Source: an uncultured Pelagibacteraceae bacterium (GTDB lineage Bacteria; Pseudomonadota; Alphaproteobacteria; Pelagibacterales; Pelagibacteraceae). Taken from it: a stretch of 25,267 bases of DNA. Where the stretch lies: assembly GCA_902557585.1 (NCBI GenBank), contig CACEBA010000009.1, positions 1 through 25,267 of the forward strand, given 5' to 3'. Positions within the stretch are counted from its first letter, which is position 1; each line of letters begins with the position of its first letter. This document shows positions 14,866 through 22,811 of the stretch, piece after piece. A program made the translations under genes and the position numbers. The notes beneath the pieces were generated by a model. It made no database searches and was not told where the DNA came from. It was given only the letters and a program-made list of their open reading frames with translations.

Positions 14866-15891
14866 CTATGACCTTGTCAATGAAGACTGCAATTCTTGGT
14901 TAGTGATATAACCTATTATGTTGCCTGTTTTATCAACCACTTCACAATTCGAATTTGAACAAACTATTTGAGGTAGAAATTCCTCAATAAATTGATCTTC
15001 ATGCACTTTGATTACATTAGATTTATCAATATTATCTACTTCATTTGGCTTTTTCATTATAATTTTAGCTTTAATAACTTTCGCTCTATTAACATCTTTT
15101 ACAAATGCTTTTACATAGTCATCTGCAGGATTCATAATTATTTCCTCAGGCGTACCAACTTGAACTAATTTTCCTGCATTTAATATTCCAATATGGTCAC
15201 CTAATCTTAAAGATTCATCTAGGTCATGAGTTATAAAGACTATAGTTTTTTTCAATTGTGATTGAAGATCTATTAATTGTTTCTGCATGTCACTTCTAAT
15301 TAAAGGGTCTAGAGCACTAAATGCTTCATCCATTAACATAATATCAGTATCAGTTGCTAAAGCTCTTGCTAAACCAACACGTTGCTGCATCCCTCCTGAT
15401 AATTGAGCTGGATACTGATTTTCAAAACCATTTAAGCCAACAGCATTAATTTTTTCCATTGAAATATTATTTCTTTCCTCTTCTGCTTTTCCCTGCATTT
15501 CAAGTCCATACCCAACATTTTGAATTACTGTTTTATGAGGAAATAATCCAAATCTCTGAAAAACCATACTCATTTTGTGACGTCTAAATTCAATTAACTG
15601 TTCTTTATTTAAGTTCATCACATTTGTACCTTCTATTAAAATTTCTCCATCTGTTGGATCAATCAATCTGTTTAGATGTCTTATTAGTGTTGATTTTCCA
15701 GAACCAGATAAGCCCATACACACAAAGGTCTCACCTTCTTCAATCTTTAAAGAAACATTATCAAGCCCCACTGTATGGCCGGTATTTTCTAAAATTTCAT
15801 CTTTAGTTGCACCTTCTTTTACTTGAGGTAAAACAGAATTGGGGTTGCTCCCAAAAATTTTATATACGTTATTAATTTCAATCTTTGACAT
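14866..15891 (-). CDS. Glycine betaine/proline ABC transporter ATP-binding protein, ProV/OpuAA-like, without visible partner genes
   Basis: ATPase of the quaternary-amine uptake subfamily. Walker A GLSGSGKST is at 60-68, a Q-loop with the subfamily stretch MVFQRFGLFPH at 109-119, signature LSGGMQQRVG at 164-173, Walker B IMLMDEAFSALDP at 184-196 and the switch His in FITHDLDE. The N-terminal region before Walker A (YKIFGSNPNSV then VGLDNVSLKI) is the ProV type. The C-terminal extension (about 265-341) is shorter than a full double-CBS module and keeps about one CBS-like unit ending in IGYITNQELQSSL. Usually proW and proX follow directly; here a DMT transporter follows instead. The partners must lie elsewhere, or the ATPase is a leftover. 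Divergent from the gamma-butyrobetaine dioxygenase-like gene. Confidence 0.85.
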   Translation of the reverse strand: MSKIEINNVYKIFGSNPNSVLPQVKEGATKDEILENTGHTVGLDNVSLKIEEGETFVCMGLSGSGKSTLIRHLNRLIDPTDGEILIEGTNVMNLNKEQLIEFRRHKMSMVFQRFGLFPHKTVIQNVGYGLEMQGKAEEERNNISMEKINAVGLNGFENQYPAQLSGGMQQRVGLARALATDTDIMLMDEAFSALDPLIRSDMQKQLIDLQSQLKKTIVFITHDLDESLRLGDHIGILNAGKLVQVGTPEEIIMNPADDYVKAFVKDVNRAKVIKAKIIMKKPNEVDNIDKSNVIKVHEDQFIEEFLPQIVCSNSNCEVVDKTGNIIGYITNQELQSSLTRS

Positions 15892-15965
15892 TTTTTTAAA
15901 TAGTTTTAACAGGACGAGAACTTAGATCAAAGAAAAGAAAAAATACTATTCAACCCTTAATTGCA

Positions 15966-15994
15966 TTGACAATTACCTTTTTACAAATAATTAT
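15966..15994 (+). promoter_or_regulatory. Candidate promoter for the gamma-butyrobetaine dioxygenase-like gene
   Basis: TTGACA (15966-15971, exact -35 consensus), 17-bp spacer, AATTAT (15989-15994, 4 of 6). Transcription would start at about 16000-16002, at the ATG of 16001, and there is no SD, so a leaderless mRNA is predicted. This 109-bp divergent gap must also hold the promoter of the ProV-like gene, which I could not identify. Confidence 0.45.
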
Positions 15995-16000
15995 TTATAA

Positions 16001-17125
16001 ATGGTTCAAATTGAAAAAATTGAAAAATCAAAATCAGATCTTAAAATTAAGTGGACCGATGGTGAGGAGAGTGCTTTTAATTATATGTGGCTTAGAGATA
16101 ATTGTCCAACAGCTCATGATAAAGACTCAAGACACAGAATGTTTAATATTTTAAATGTTTCAGATAATTTAAATATAAAAAAATTTAAAATTAATGAGTC
16201 GGGATATTTACAAGTAGAGTGGAGTGAAGGTGAACACACCAGTCAATACGACATAAAATGGTTGAGAAATAACTGTTATACTTTAAAAAATAAGACTAAA
16301 TATATTTCTCCATACAAATTATGGAATAAAGATCTTAAAAATAATTTCGATACTATTTGTATAGAACACGATGAAATTTTAAATTCAGATGAAGGTTTAG
16401 TTAAATGGCTTGAGCTTTTACATCACAAAGGTATTGCAATAGTAAAAAATGCACCAGTAAAAGAAAAATCTGCTTTCCCACTTTTAAACAGAATCAGCCA
16501 TGTTAGAGAAACATTTTTTAAAACTCCATTTGAGGTGATAAATATTCCAAAGCCAAATAACTCAGCTTATACAGCTCATGCTCTTAGAAATCACATGGAT
16601 TTACCATGGTTTGAATTACCACCAGGTTATCAATTTTTACATTGCTTAGTAAATTCTGCTAGTGGGGGCGACTCTTCAGCAGTAGATGGATTTGCTGTCG
16701 GTGAATATTTAAAAAATAATGAAAAAGAAATTTTTGACACATTGGTAAAAGTACCATTAAAATTTAGAGACATGGATTATACACAAGAATCTTATAGAGG
16801 TTTTCATGCTCCTGCAATTAGTTTAACTAAGGATGGAGATTTTCATGATATCAGATTTAGTATTGCAACTATGGATGTACTTGATTGTCACCCTGATTTA
16901 ATGGAAAAAGTTTATAAAGCTCATCGTAGATTTGGTAATTTACTACATGACGAAAAATTTCAAGTTAATTTCCGTTTAGAACCAGGCGATATATATTCTT
17001 TTAATAACAGAAGAGTACTGCATGGAAGAACAGCATTCGACCCAAGTTCAGGCCATAGACACCTACAAGGTTATTATATGGATAGGGATGAAATTATTGG
17101 AAGATTAAATTATTTAAAAAAATAA
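16001..17125 (+). CDS. Gamma-butyrobetaine dioxygenase-like Fe(II)/2-oxoglutarate enzyme
   Basis: A 374-residue enzyme with two domains: the GBBH-like N-terminal domain (about 5-95, containing YMWLRDNCPTAH) and a TauD-type catalytic domain (about 115-365). Iron ligands are His198 and Asp200 (RNHMDLPWFE) and His341 (RRVLHGRTAF); Arg353 (GHRHLQGYYMDRDE) binds 2-oxoglutarate. LPPGYQFLHCL matches the family's substrate-pocket strand. Known members hydroxylate gamma-butyrobetaine to carnitine or trimethyllysine. In animal GBBH the N-terminal domain binds zinc through a C-x-C-x2-C cluster; here only Cys35 is kept, so the zinc site is probably lost. No SD; the start at 16001 agrees with the domain start and predicted promoter. 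Substrate is likely a betaine or methylated amine, shared theme with the divergent ProV-like gene. Confidence 0.85.
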   Translation: MVQIEKIEKSKSDLKIKWTDGEESAFNYMWLRDNCPTAHDKDSRHRMFNILNVSDNLNIKKFKINESGYLQVEWSEGEHTSQYDIKWLRNNCYTLKNKTKYISPYKLWNKDLKNNFDTICIEHDEILNSDEGLVKWLELLHHKGIAIVKNAPVKEKSAFPLLNRISHVRETFFKTPFEVINIPKPNNSAYTAHALRNHMDLPWFELPPGYQFLHCLVNSASGGDSSAVDGFAVGEYLKNNEKEIFDTLVKVPLKFRDMDYTQESYRGFHAPAISLTKDGDFHDIRFSIATMDVLDCHPDLMEKVYKAHRRFGNLLHDEKFQVNFRLEPGDIYSFNNRRVLHGRTAFDPSSGHRHLQGYYMDRDEIIGRLNYLKK

Positions 17126-17127
17126 AA

Positions 17128-17769
17128 TTATAAGTTTTCAAAGATTAAATTATTATCTTCATGATATTTTTTAAAGTCCGTCTTTTTTTTAATTGTATAA
17201 AAAAATTTATTAATTTTTAACTCTTGAATTTTTTTTTTATTTAAAAAAGTTTTATCTAATATCAAAAATTTTATTTTGGGATTTTTAGACTTTAGAATGA
17301 TTGTTTTAACAGATGAATTGTATGCAAAAGAAAGTCCAACATTTAGGTTACTTTTAATCCTAAGTAATCGGTAAATATTGATATGTTTAAAAGAAATAAA
17401 AATACATTTTGAATATTTTGAGGATATTCTTACTAATTTTTTGAGTAAATTATTTGAAAAAGTTGGTTTTAATTCAATTAATAAAGGATATTTATTTTTA
17501 GATGCAATTAAAACATCATCTAAAAGAGGAATCGGAGATTTTTTAAGACTACTTATCTTTTTAATATTTGCATAATTCAAATTCTTAATACTTAAATTTT
17601 TTTCAAACATTCTATTAAAAGTAAAGTCATGGAAACAAATAAACTGTTGATCTTTGGTAGCATGAATATCAGTTTCAATTCCAAATCCTGAATGAAACGA
17701 TTTTTTAAACGATGAAAGTAAATTTTCTTTGAATTTTTTATTTACAATACCTCTATGAATTACATGCAT
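17128..17769 (-). CDS. Glycerophosphodiester phosphodiesterase (GDPD) family protein
   Basis: A 213-residue protein with the GDPD catalytic pattern: HRG at 5-7, ENLLSSFKKSFHSGFGIETDIHATKD with Glu32 and Asp34 as metal ligands, FHDFTFNR with His47 and Asp48, and LLIELKPT with Glu99 and Lys101 in the third strand. The family splits glycerophosphodiesters to sn-glycerol 3-phosphate and an alcohol such as choline or ethanolamine. There is no signal peptide, so it acts in the cytoplasm. It is shorter than the usual 240-250 residues and its second half is divergent and Lys-rich. It is last in an operon with the dehydrogenase and DMT genes (9-bp gap). Its stop lies only 2 bp from the stop of the convergent dioxygenase-like gene. 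Confidence 0.82.
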   Translation of the reverse strand: MHVIHRGIVNKKFKENLLSSFKKSFHSGFGIETDIHATKDQQFICFHDFTFNRMFEKNLSIKNLNYANIKKISSLKKSPIPLLDDVLIASKNKYPLLIELKPTFSNNLLKKLVRISSKYSKCIFISFKHINIYRLLRIKSNLNVGLSFAYNSSVKTIILKSKNPKIKFLILDKTFLNKKKIQELKINKFFYTIKKKTDFKKYHEDNNLIFENL

Positions 17770-17778
17770 TTTTTAAGA

Positions 17779-18720
17779 CTAAATTTCAAATCCTTTTACT
17801 TCAGGCTCATTATCAATCAATTCATCTGGAAACCCATTGGCCCTAAAATCAATATTATTTAAATCTTCCATTCTTTTTACAATCATTGAGGACCAAGCCC
17901 GAGAACCATATTTTTTTTGTCCATCTTTAAAAATCTCTACAATTTTTGGAGAAATTTCCAATGGAGCATTCAACTTTTTTGCTAAATCATCAAATAATCC
18001 TGTATCCTTTAAAACTAAATCCATTGTAAAATTTATATTGTATGAGCCATTAAGTATTACTTGGCTTTCCGTTTCATGAACAAAAGAATTACCTGATGAA
18101 ACAGCAATTCCTTTGTATGCTTTTGCAAGATCCAGGTTTGATTTTTTTGCTACAGTCCATGCTTCACCTAGGGCAACTAAATGAACAGATGCTAAATAAT
18201 TAGTAATAACTTTTAGTACACTCGCACTTCCAAGGCCTCCAGTGTGTAATACTTTTCTTCCCATTACAGTTAATGCAGGTAAGATTTTTTCAAAAGACTT
18301 CCTATCGCCCCCAACAAAAATTGCAATATTTCCTGTGGCCGCTCTATGACAACCACCACTCACAGGACCATCTAAGGGTATAGCTTTTTTTTCAATTACT
18401 TTTTTACCAATTCTTTTAACTTCAGCTTCATCTGTGGTACTCATTTCAAGCCAAATTTTGTTTTCTGAAAGACCATTTAAAATACCATCTTCTCCCTCCA
18501 TAACCTCTGCACAGATACTTGGTGAAGGAAGACAGGTAATTATAAAATCTACTTTTTCTGCTAATTCTTTAGGAGAATTTACAACTTTAGCCCCTTGATC
18601 TTCAAATGAATTCGTTAAATTTTTATCTAGATCTCTCACAGTCAAATCGAATTTATTTCTTATCAAACTACTAGCAAGTTTGCCTCCCACATTACCTAAG
18701 CCAATAAAGCCTATTTTCAT
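17779..18720 (-). CDS. NAD(P)-dependent beta-hydroxyacid dehydrogenase (3-hydroxyisobutyrate dehydrogenase family)
   Basis: A 313-residue dehydrogenase with the full family pattern: Rossmann fingerprint GFIGLGNVGGKLA at 4-16, the linker LDGPVSGGCHRAATGN near 116-131 (substrate-binding), and the catalytic Lys170 in SASVLKVITNYLA with Asn174. The C-terminal helical domain contains LVLKDTGLFDDLAKK. Family members oxidise 3-hydroxyisobutyrate, tartronate semialdehyde, gamma-hydroxybutyrate or 6-phosphogluconate-like acids. Position 31 (VRDLD) has an Arg followed by Asp, so cofactor preference is unclear. It overlaps the upstream DMT gene by 4 bp (ATGA). Exact substrate unknown. Confidence 0.87.
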   Translation of the reverse strand: MKIGFIGLGNVGGKLASSLIRNKFDLTVRDLDKNLTNSFEDQGAKVVNSPKELAEKVDFIITCLPSPSICAEVMEGEDGILNGLSENKIWLEMSTTDEAEVKRIGKKVIEKKAIPLDGPVSGGCHRAATGNIAIFVGGDRKSFEKILPALTVMGRKVLHTGGLGSASVLKVITNYLASVHLVALGEAWTVAKKSNLDLAKAYKGIAVSSGNSFVHETESQVILNGSYNINFTMDLVLKDTGLFDDLAKKLNAPLEISPKIVEIFKDGQKKYGSRAWSSMIVKRMEDLNNIDFRANGFPDELIDNEPEVKGFEI

Positions 18721-19589
18721 TTTTCAACCTCTTCAGTTTTATTTTTTGTAAATACAATTAAAATTACCCCAACTATAATAATTGCACCACCTATAAATAA
18801 TTCTTGAGTTGGTTTTTCTCCCAAAAGAAATATTGCTGCCAATAAACCAGTTGGTGGAATACCCATAGTTACAATAGGAAGAACTTTATAAAGTGGATTA
18901 TTTTTTAATACATAATAAAAGCAACCGTAAGTAACTGGCTGCATTATAAATCCTATATAAAAAGCAATCATCCAATGGTCAAATTTTGCTTCTGATAAAT
19001 ATTTTATTGTATCACCATCAATTATACTAGACAGAGTAATCAAAAGTGGTCCAGAAAATAAAGCAAGCCATGCTACAAGTGCAAGTGGATTTATTTCTTT
19101 GCTCAATGGTTTTACAATAACTTGACCTAACGCCCAAATCGCAGATCCAATAATTGTAAGAGTTATACCAAAAAATTTTCCGTCTAAGTTAGGCGATCCA
19201 GTCAAAATATAAACACCAACAAAAGCTACAGCTATACCTATCAAGGCTCTTATTGTAGGTTTCTCTCTAAGCATAAAATAAGCAAAAATTACGCCAAATG
19301 GAACTTCAGTTTGAACCAATAAAACTGCTGCGGATGCATCAATATAATTTAGTCCTGTGTATGTAATGCTATACTGCAATGTATTTGCAATCAGGGACGC
19401 AAAAAATATTTTTTTTAAATAGCCTTTAGGTATTGGAAACCACCAAATTAATAGTGATGCTGCAAATGTAAATCTTATACCCATTAATAAAATTGGTGGA
19501 AAAGACTCAAAAGCAGGTTTTGCTATTACAAAACCAAAACCTAAAAATATAGGAACTAAAGATGCAATAAAGGTATCTTTTAAATTCAT
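18717..19589 (-). CDS. DMT-family (EamA) transporter
   Basis: A 290-residue ten-helix membrane protein with two EamA repeats. It begins DTFIASLVPIFLGFGFVIAK, has PPILLMGIRFTFAASLLIWW in the third helix region, and ends the second repeat with PTGLLAAIFLLGEKPTQELFIGGAIIIVGV, which is the typical E-K-P helix break. It is unlike the DMT protein at 13859-14812 and closer to the RhaT/YdcZ-EamA amino acid exporter type. First gene of the leftward DMT-dehydrogenase-GDPD operon, divergent from the EutA-like gene. Substrate unknown; a hydroxyacid or amino acid handled by the dehydrogenase would fit. Confidence 0.85.
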   Translation of the reverse strand: MNLKDTFIASLVPIFLGFGFVIAKPAFESFPPILLMGIRFTFAASLLIWWFPIPKGYLKKIFFASLIANTLQYSITYTGLNYIDASAAVLLVQTEVPFGVIFAYFMLREKPTIRALIGIAVAFVGVYILTGSPNLDGKFFGITLTIIGSAIWALGQVIVKPLSKEINPLALVAWLALFSGPLLITLSSIIDGDTIKYLSEAKFDHWMIAFYIGFIMQPVTYGCFYYVLKNNPLYKVLPIVTMGIPPTGLLAAIFLLGEKPTQELFIGGAIIIVGVILIVFTKNKTEEVEK

Positions 19590-19631
19590 GTCGTTATTTT
19601 TTAATATTAATGATTATTAAAGAACTTGTGA

Positions 19632-19637
19632 TATATT
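19632..19637 (+). promoter_or_regulatory. Candidate -10 element for the EutA-like gene
   Basis: TATATT in the 61-bp divergent gap is 13 bp before the ATG at 19651. Transcription would start about 7 nt before the ATG, with no SD. No convincing -35 is present. It is embedded in a GTGA-TATAT-TCAC inverted repeat (19628-19640) that could be an operator. Confidence 0.3.
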
Positions 19638-19650
19638 CACTGTTTAAAAT

Positions 19651-20400
19651 ATGAATTCAACAAAAATAGAACCAAAATTCATCAGTAAATCAAATCCTAG
19701 AGTTGGTCTTATTGCGCTTGCGAGTGATTTTATGATTGAAAGAGATTTCATTAATGTAATTAAAGATCGTGATATCGATTTTTTTGTTAATCGTATTGAG
19801 TGCTACAACCCTCTAACAAAAGAAAATCTGATTAAAATGTCAGATAAAGTAACCGAGGTAACAAAGGATATATTACCTGATCAAGATATTGATTGTATAG
19901 TTTATGGATGCACATCTGGCACTATAGCAGCAGGATATAACTCTATTGAACAAAAAGTAAAAGCAGCAAAGCCGATGGCAGATGTTACGACGCCTAGTAC
20001 CGCTGCAATTAAAGCACTAAAAAAAATGAAAATTAATAAAATTTCCATTTTTACTCCTTACAGCAAAATACTAAATGATGAAGTTTTAAAATATTTTAAA
20101 AGTGAAGGTTTTGAAATTACCTCCAATTCATATTTTGATATCGAGGCAGATTATGACATTGGAAAAGTTGACCAGAATTATTTATATGACGTATTATCGA
20201 AAATTGATCTAAAAGGTGCTGAGGCTTTATTCGTCTCATGTACGGCTTTACCAGTTTTACCCATTATAGATAAATTAGAAAAAAAATTAAATACTACAGT
20301 TTTATCTAGTAATCAGGCGTTGATTTGGGATACGCTTGTTAATATAAATAAAAATAATTCAGTAAAGGGATTTGGAAAATTATTCCATGCCATTAAATGA
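19651..20400 (+). CDS. Asp/Glu racemase superfamily protein, EutA / maleate isomerase-like
   Basis: A 249-residue soluble enzyme of the maleate cis-trans isomerase / arylmalonate decarboxylase / EutA group. The two catalytic cysteines are Cys87 (VYGCTSGT) and Cys197 (FVSCTALP), each at the end of a homologous half. RVGLIALASDFMIERDF near 17-33 and ADVTTPSTAAIKALKKM near 110-126 are typical. The stop overlaps the next start by 4 bp (ATGA), pairing it with the DoeA-like gene. In ectoine utilisation (eut/doe) loci a protein of this class, EutA, is encoded with the ectoine hydrolase EutD/DoeA, so EutA is the best comparison. Maleate isomerase or a generic racemase remains possible because other eut genes are absent. 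Confidence 0.82.
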   Translation: MNSTKIEPKFISKSNPRVGLIALASDFMIERDFINVIKDRDIDFFVNRIECYNPLTKENLIKMSDKVTEVTKDILPDQDIDCIVYGCTSGTIAAGYNSIEQKVKAAKPMADVTTPSTAAIKALKKMKINKISIFTPYSKILNDEVLKYFKSEGFEITSNSYFDIEADYDIGKVDQNYLYDVLSKIDLKGAEALFVSCTALPVLPIIDKLEKKLNTTVLSSNQALIWDTLVNINKNNSVKGFGKLFHAIK

Positions 20401-21566
20401 TTTTTACTAAAGAGGAATATCAACAAAGACTAAAAAAAGTTAAAAAAATGATGCAAGAAAAAGGCATCGAACTTTTAATTTCGCATGATACAAATAATTT
20501 AAATTATTTAACAGGTTATGATGCCTGGTCATTCTATTATGCCCAATGTGCTATTGTACACGTTAATGCAGAAGAACCTTTCTGTTTTGTAAGAGCTCAA
20601 GATGCAGGTGGAGCATATATAAAAACGTATTTAAAGAATGAAAATATACTGGTCTATGACGAAGAGTATATACATACCTGGCCAAGTCATCCTTATGATC
20701 GACTTGTTGACATAATTAAACAGAGAAAATGGGATAAATTATCAATTGGTTTAGAAATGGACTCTCATTATTTCACTGCTTTTTGTTACGAGAAAATTAA
20801 ACAAGGTTTACCTAATGCTAAATTAAAAGATTGTGATCGATTAGTAAATTGGGCAAGATTAGTTAAATCGGATACAGAAATTAGCTATATGAAATCTGCA
20901 GCACAAATTTCGGAAAAAGGAATGAGGACTGCGATAGATGTCATTAATCCAGGAGTTAGACAGTGTGATGCTGTCGGCGAAATACAAAAAACCTTATTTT
21001 ATGGAACTGAGGAATTTGGTGGAGAATATTCAAGCATTGCAACTTTATTGCCTACAGGTAAAGGAACTTCTGCATCTCATTTAACAGCAACACAGGATAA
21101 ATTTAAGGAAGGCGAGGCTACAATTATAGAACTATCTGGTGTTTACAATAGGTATCACGCGCCAATGGCAAGAACAGTACTTCTTGGAAAACCTAATCAA
21201 TTAAAAATTGATACCATGAATAAAACTATTGAAGCCTTAAATGCAGGTATTGAAGCAATTAAGCCAGGTAATACTGCTGACGATGTAGCTCAAGAGTTTT
21301 GGAAAATTTTAGATAAATATGGGATAGAAAAAAGATCAAGAACTGGTTATTCGATTGGAATTGGTTATCCACCAGACTGGGGTGAGCATACTCTTAATAT
21401 ATATAAAGGAGATAAGACAGTTCTAGAACCTAATGTTTGTTTCCATATGATTGCAGTTATGCAATTTGGAGATTGGGGCGTCGAAGCCTCTGAAGCAATA
21501 AGAGTAACTGAGAATGGATCAGAATTATTTTGTAATTTTCCAAAAGAGCTTCATATCAAGAGTTAA
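20397..21566 (+). CDS. M24-family (creatinase/ectoine hydrolase DoeA-like) hydrolase
   Basis: A 389-residue pita-bread protein: creatinase N-terminal domain (about 8-150) and M24 catalytic domain (about 160-385). His228 (TSASHLT) matches the catalytic His of creatinase. The canonical M24 metal ligands are not kept: the first Asp is replaced in ELSG (245-248) and the second in HAPMARTV (254-261), so the enzyme is probably not a dinuclear metallopeptidase. DWGEHT (327-332) and WGVEASEAIRV supply Glu330, His331 and Glu363/366. The long similarity around the GYPPDWGEHT stretch points to ectoine hydrolase DoeA/EutD, which opens the ring of ectoine. Coupled by overlap to an EutA-like gene and followed by a Pot-type importer. 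Creatinase or a related C-N hydrolase is the main alternative. Confidence 0.75.
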   Translation: MIFTKEEYQQRLKKVKKMMQEKGIELLISHDTNNLNYLTGYDAWSFYYAQCAIVHVNAEEPFCFVRAQDAGGAYIKTYLKNENILVYDEEYIHTWPSHPYDRLVDIIKQRKWDKLSIGLEMDSHYFTAFCYEKIKQGLPNAKLKDCDRLVNWARLVKSDTEISYMKSAAQISEKGMRTAIDVINPGVRQCDAVGEIQKTLFYGTEEFGGEYSSIATLLPTGKGTSASHLTATQDKFKEGEATIIELSGVYNRYHAPMARTVLLGKPNQLKIDTMNKTIEALNAGIEAIKPGNTADDVAQEFWKILDKYGIEKRSRTGYSIGIGYPPDWGEHTLNIYKGDKTVLEPNVCFHMIAVMQFGDWGVEASEAIRVTENGSELFCNFPKELHIKS

Positions 21567-21573
21567 TTAACTA

Positions 21574-21604
21574 TTGAAATCCATCATCACAAATGTTTTA
21601 TATT
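21574..21604 (+). promoter_or_regulatory. Candidate promoter for the potA-like gene
   Basis: TTGAAA (21574-21579, 5 of 6) and TATATT (21599-21604, 5 of 6) with a 19-bp spacer, in the 45-bp gap after the DoeA-like gene. Start would be near 21611, at the ATG (21612). No SD is present, so either leaderless expression or read-through from the doeA-like gene applies. Confidence 0.35.
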
Positions 21605-21611
21605 CATCTTT

Positions 21612-22697
21612 ATGTCTAAAAATCCAGAGTTTGTTAAATTTGACAAAGTTGATAAAAGTTACGATGGTAAAGTTTTAGTTGTAAAAGATCTTCAATTAGA
21701 TATTGCCGAAGGAGAGTTTATTACTATGCTTGGCCCGTCCGGTTCAGGTAAAACTACTTGTTTAATGATGTTGGCTGGATTTGAAACTCCAACTAATGGC
21801 GAAATTTTATTAGACGGAAATATTATTTCAAATATCCCTCCCCATAAAAGAGGTATCGGTATGGTTTTTCAAAATTATGCACTGTTTCCTCACATGACAG
21901 TATATGAAAATTTAGCATTTCCATTAAGAGTTAGAAAATTTGAAAAAGACGAAATTGACAAAAAAGTTGATAAAGCTTTATCGATGGTTTCTTTAAATGG
22001 ATTTGAATCAAGAATGCCAGCACAATTGTCAGGTGGACAACAACAACGAGTAGCTGTTGCAAGAGCATTAGTTTTTGATCCATCAGTTGTCTTAATGGAT
22101 GAACCTTTGGGAGCTTTAGATAAAAATTTAAGAGAAAGTATGCAATATGAAATTAAACATATCCACGAAAGCATTGGAGTAACAGTTGTTTATGTAACTC
22201 ATGATCAAAGTGAGGCTTTAACAATGTCTAATAGAATTGCAGTTTTTAATGATGGTAAAGTTCAGCAGTTGTCAAACCCTGCTGAGTTATATGAAAAACC
22301 GGTGAATTCATTTGTGGCAGAGTTTATCGGAGAAAATAATACTTTTAATGGAGAGGTAGCAGATCTTTCGGGCAATAAATGTAAGGTTAAACTTTCAAAT
22401 GCTGAAATATTAGCCAATCCTATTTCGGTGAAATCAAAAGGTGATAAAACAACTGTATCGTTAAGGCCTGAAAGAGCACTAATAGAGCCAAATGAAAAAA
22501 TGGACAATATGTTTAGCGGCAAGATAGAAGAAGTTATTTATCATGGAGATCACACAAGAGTAAGAGTTAATTTATTGGAAAATCCGGAATTTATTTTAAA
22601 GGTGCCTAATAGTACATCTAATTTAGAGTTAAAAGTAGGTCAGGAAATTAATATTGGATGGAATAGTTCTGACGCAAGAGCTTTAGACCCAAAATAG
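21612..22697 (+). CDS. potA: Spermidine/putrescine-type ABC transporter ATP-binding protein (PotA-like)
   Basis: Cytoplasmic ATPase of a PotABCD-type importer. Walker A GPSGSGKTT is at 41-49, the Q-loop with MVFQNYALFPHMTVYENLAF at 84-103, signature LSGGQQQRVAVARAL at 139-153, Walker B VVLMDEPLGALD at 159-170 and switch His in YVTHDQSEA. The C-terminal part from about 235 is a TOBE-type domain (EVIYHGDHTRVRV near 308-320). 361 residues is normal. Classical PotA imports polyamines, but this ATPase class also serves putrescine-, opine- and other cationic amine-type importers. It sits between the DoeA-like gene and the binding-protein gene. Confidence 0.9.
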   Translation: MSKNPEFVKFDKVDKSYDGKVLVVKDLQLDIAEGEFITMLGPSGSGKTTCLMMLAGFETPTNGEILLDGNIISNIPPHKRGIGMVFQNYALFPHMTVYENLAFPLRVRKFEKDEIDKKVDKALSMVSLNGFESRMPAQLSGGQQQRVAVARALVFDPSVVLMDEPLGALDKNLRESMQYEIKHIHESIGVTVVYVTHDQSEALTMSNRIAVFNDGKVQQLSNPAELYEKPVNSFVAEFIGENNTFNGEVADLSGNKCKVKLSNAEILANPISVKSKGDKTTVSLRPERALIEPNEKMDNMFSGKIEEVIYHGDHTRVRVNLLENPEFILKVPNSTSNLELKVGQEINIGWNSSDARALDPK

Positions 22698-22745
22698 ACA
22701 TTTCATAATATTGTTTTAAGCTAATTATAACAAATTTTTAAGCTG

Positions 22746-22774
22746 TTGACTCTTAATAACCATTTTGGTGTAAT
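22746..22774 (+). promoter_or_regulatory. Candidate promoter for the potD-like gene
   Basis: TTGACT (22746-22751, 5 of 6), 17-bp spacer, TGTAAT (22769-22774, 5 of 6). Start would be near 22781, giving a 40-nt leader with two palindromes and the SD. It supports separate, stronger expression of the binding protein within the transporter gene set. Confidence 0.5.
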
Positions 22775-22780
22775 TTGTTT

Positions 22781-22798
22781 ATATAAATTAATTTATAT
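22781..22798. repeat. Perfect 18-bp palindrome at the predicted potD transcription start
   Basis: ATATAAATTAATTTATAT is an exact palindrome that begins at the predicted transcription start. A second exact palindrome, CGTTTAAACG, follows at 22803-22812, touching the SD. They look like an operator pair or alternative RNA stems, but the first is pure A/T and may be chance. Confidence 0.45.
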
Positions 22799-22811
22799 TA
22801 ATCGTTTAAAC

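Noticed and set aside
15966..16154. Alternative-frame ORF overlapping the start of the dioxygenase-like gene
   Set aside because: It overlaps the GBBH-type N-terminal domain in another frame and would begin in the candidate promoter.
19626..19641. CRP/FNR-like site (TGTGA-TATAT-TCAC)
   Set aside because: Arms are short, spacing is off by one from the CRP consensus, and no such regulator is encoded nearby; kept only as a weak inverted repeat in the promoter note.
20397..21566. Xaa-Pro aminopeptidase (prolidase) assignment
   Set aside because: Metal-ligand Asp residues are missing and the C-terminal sequence fits ectoine hydrolase/creatinase types better.
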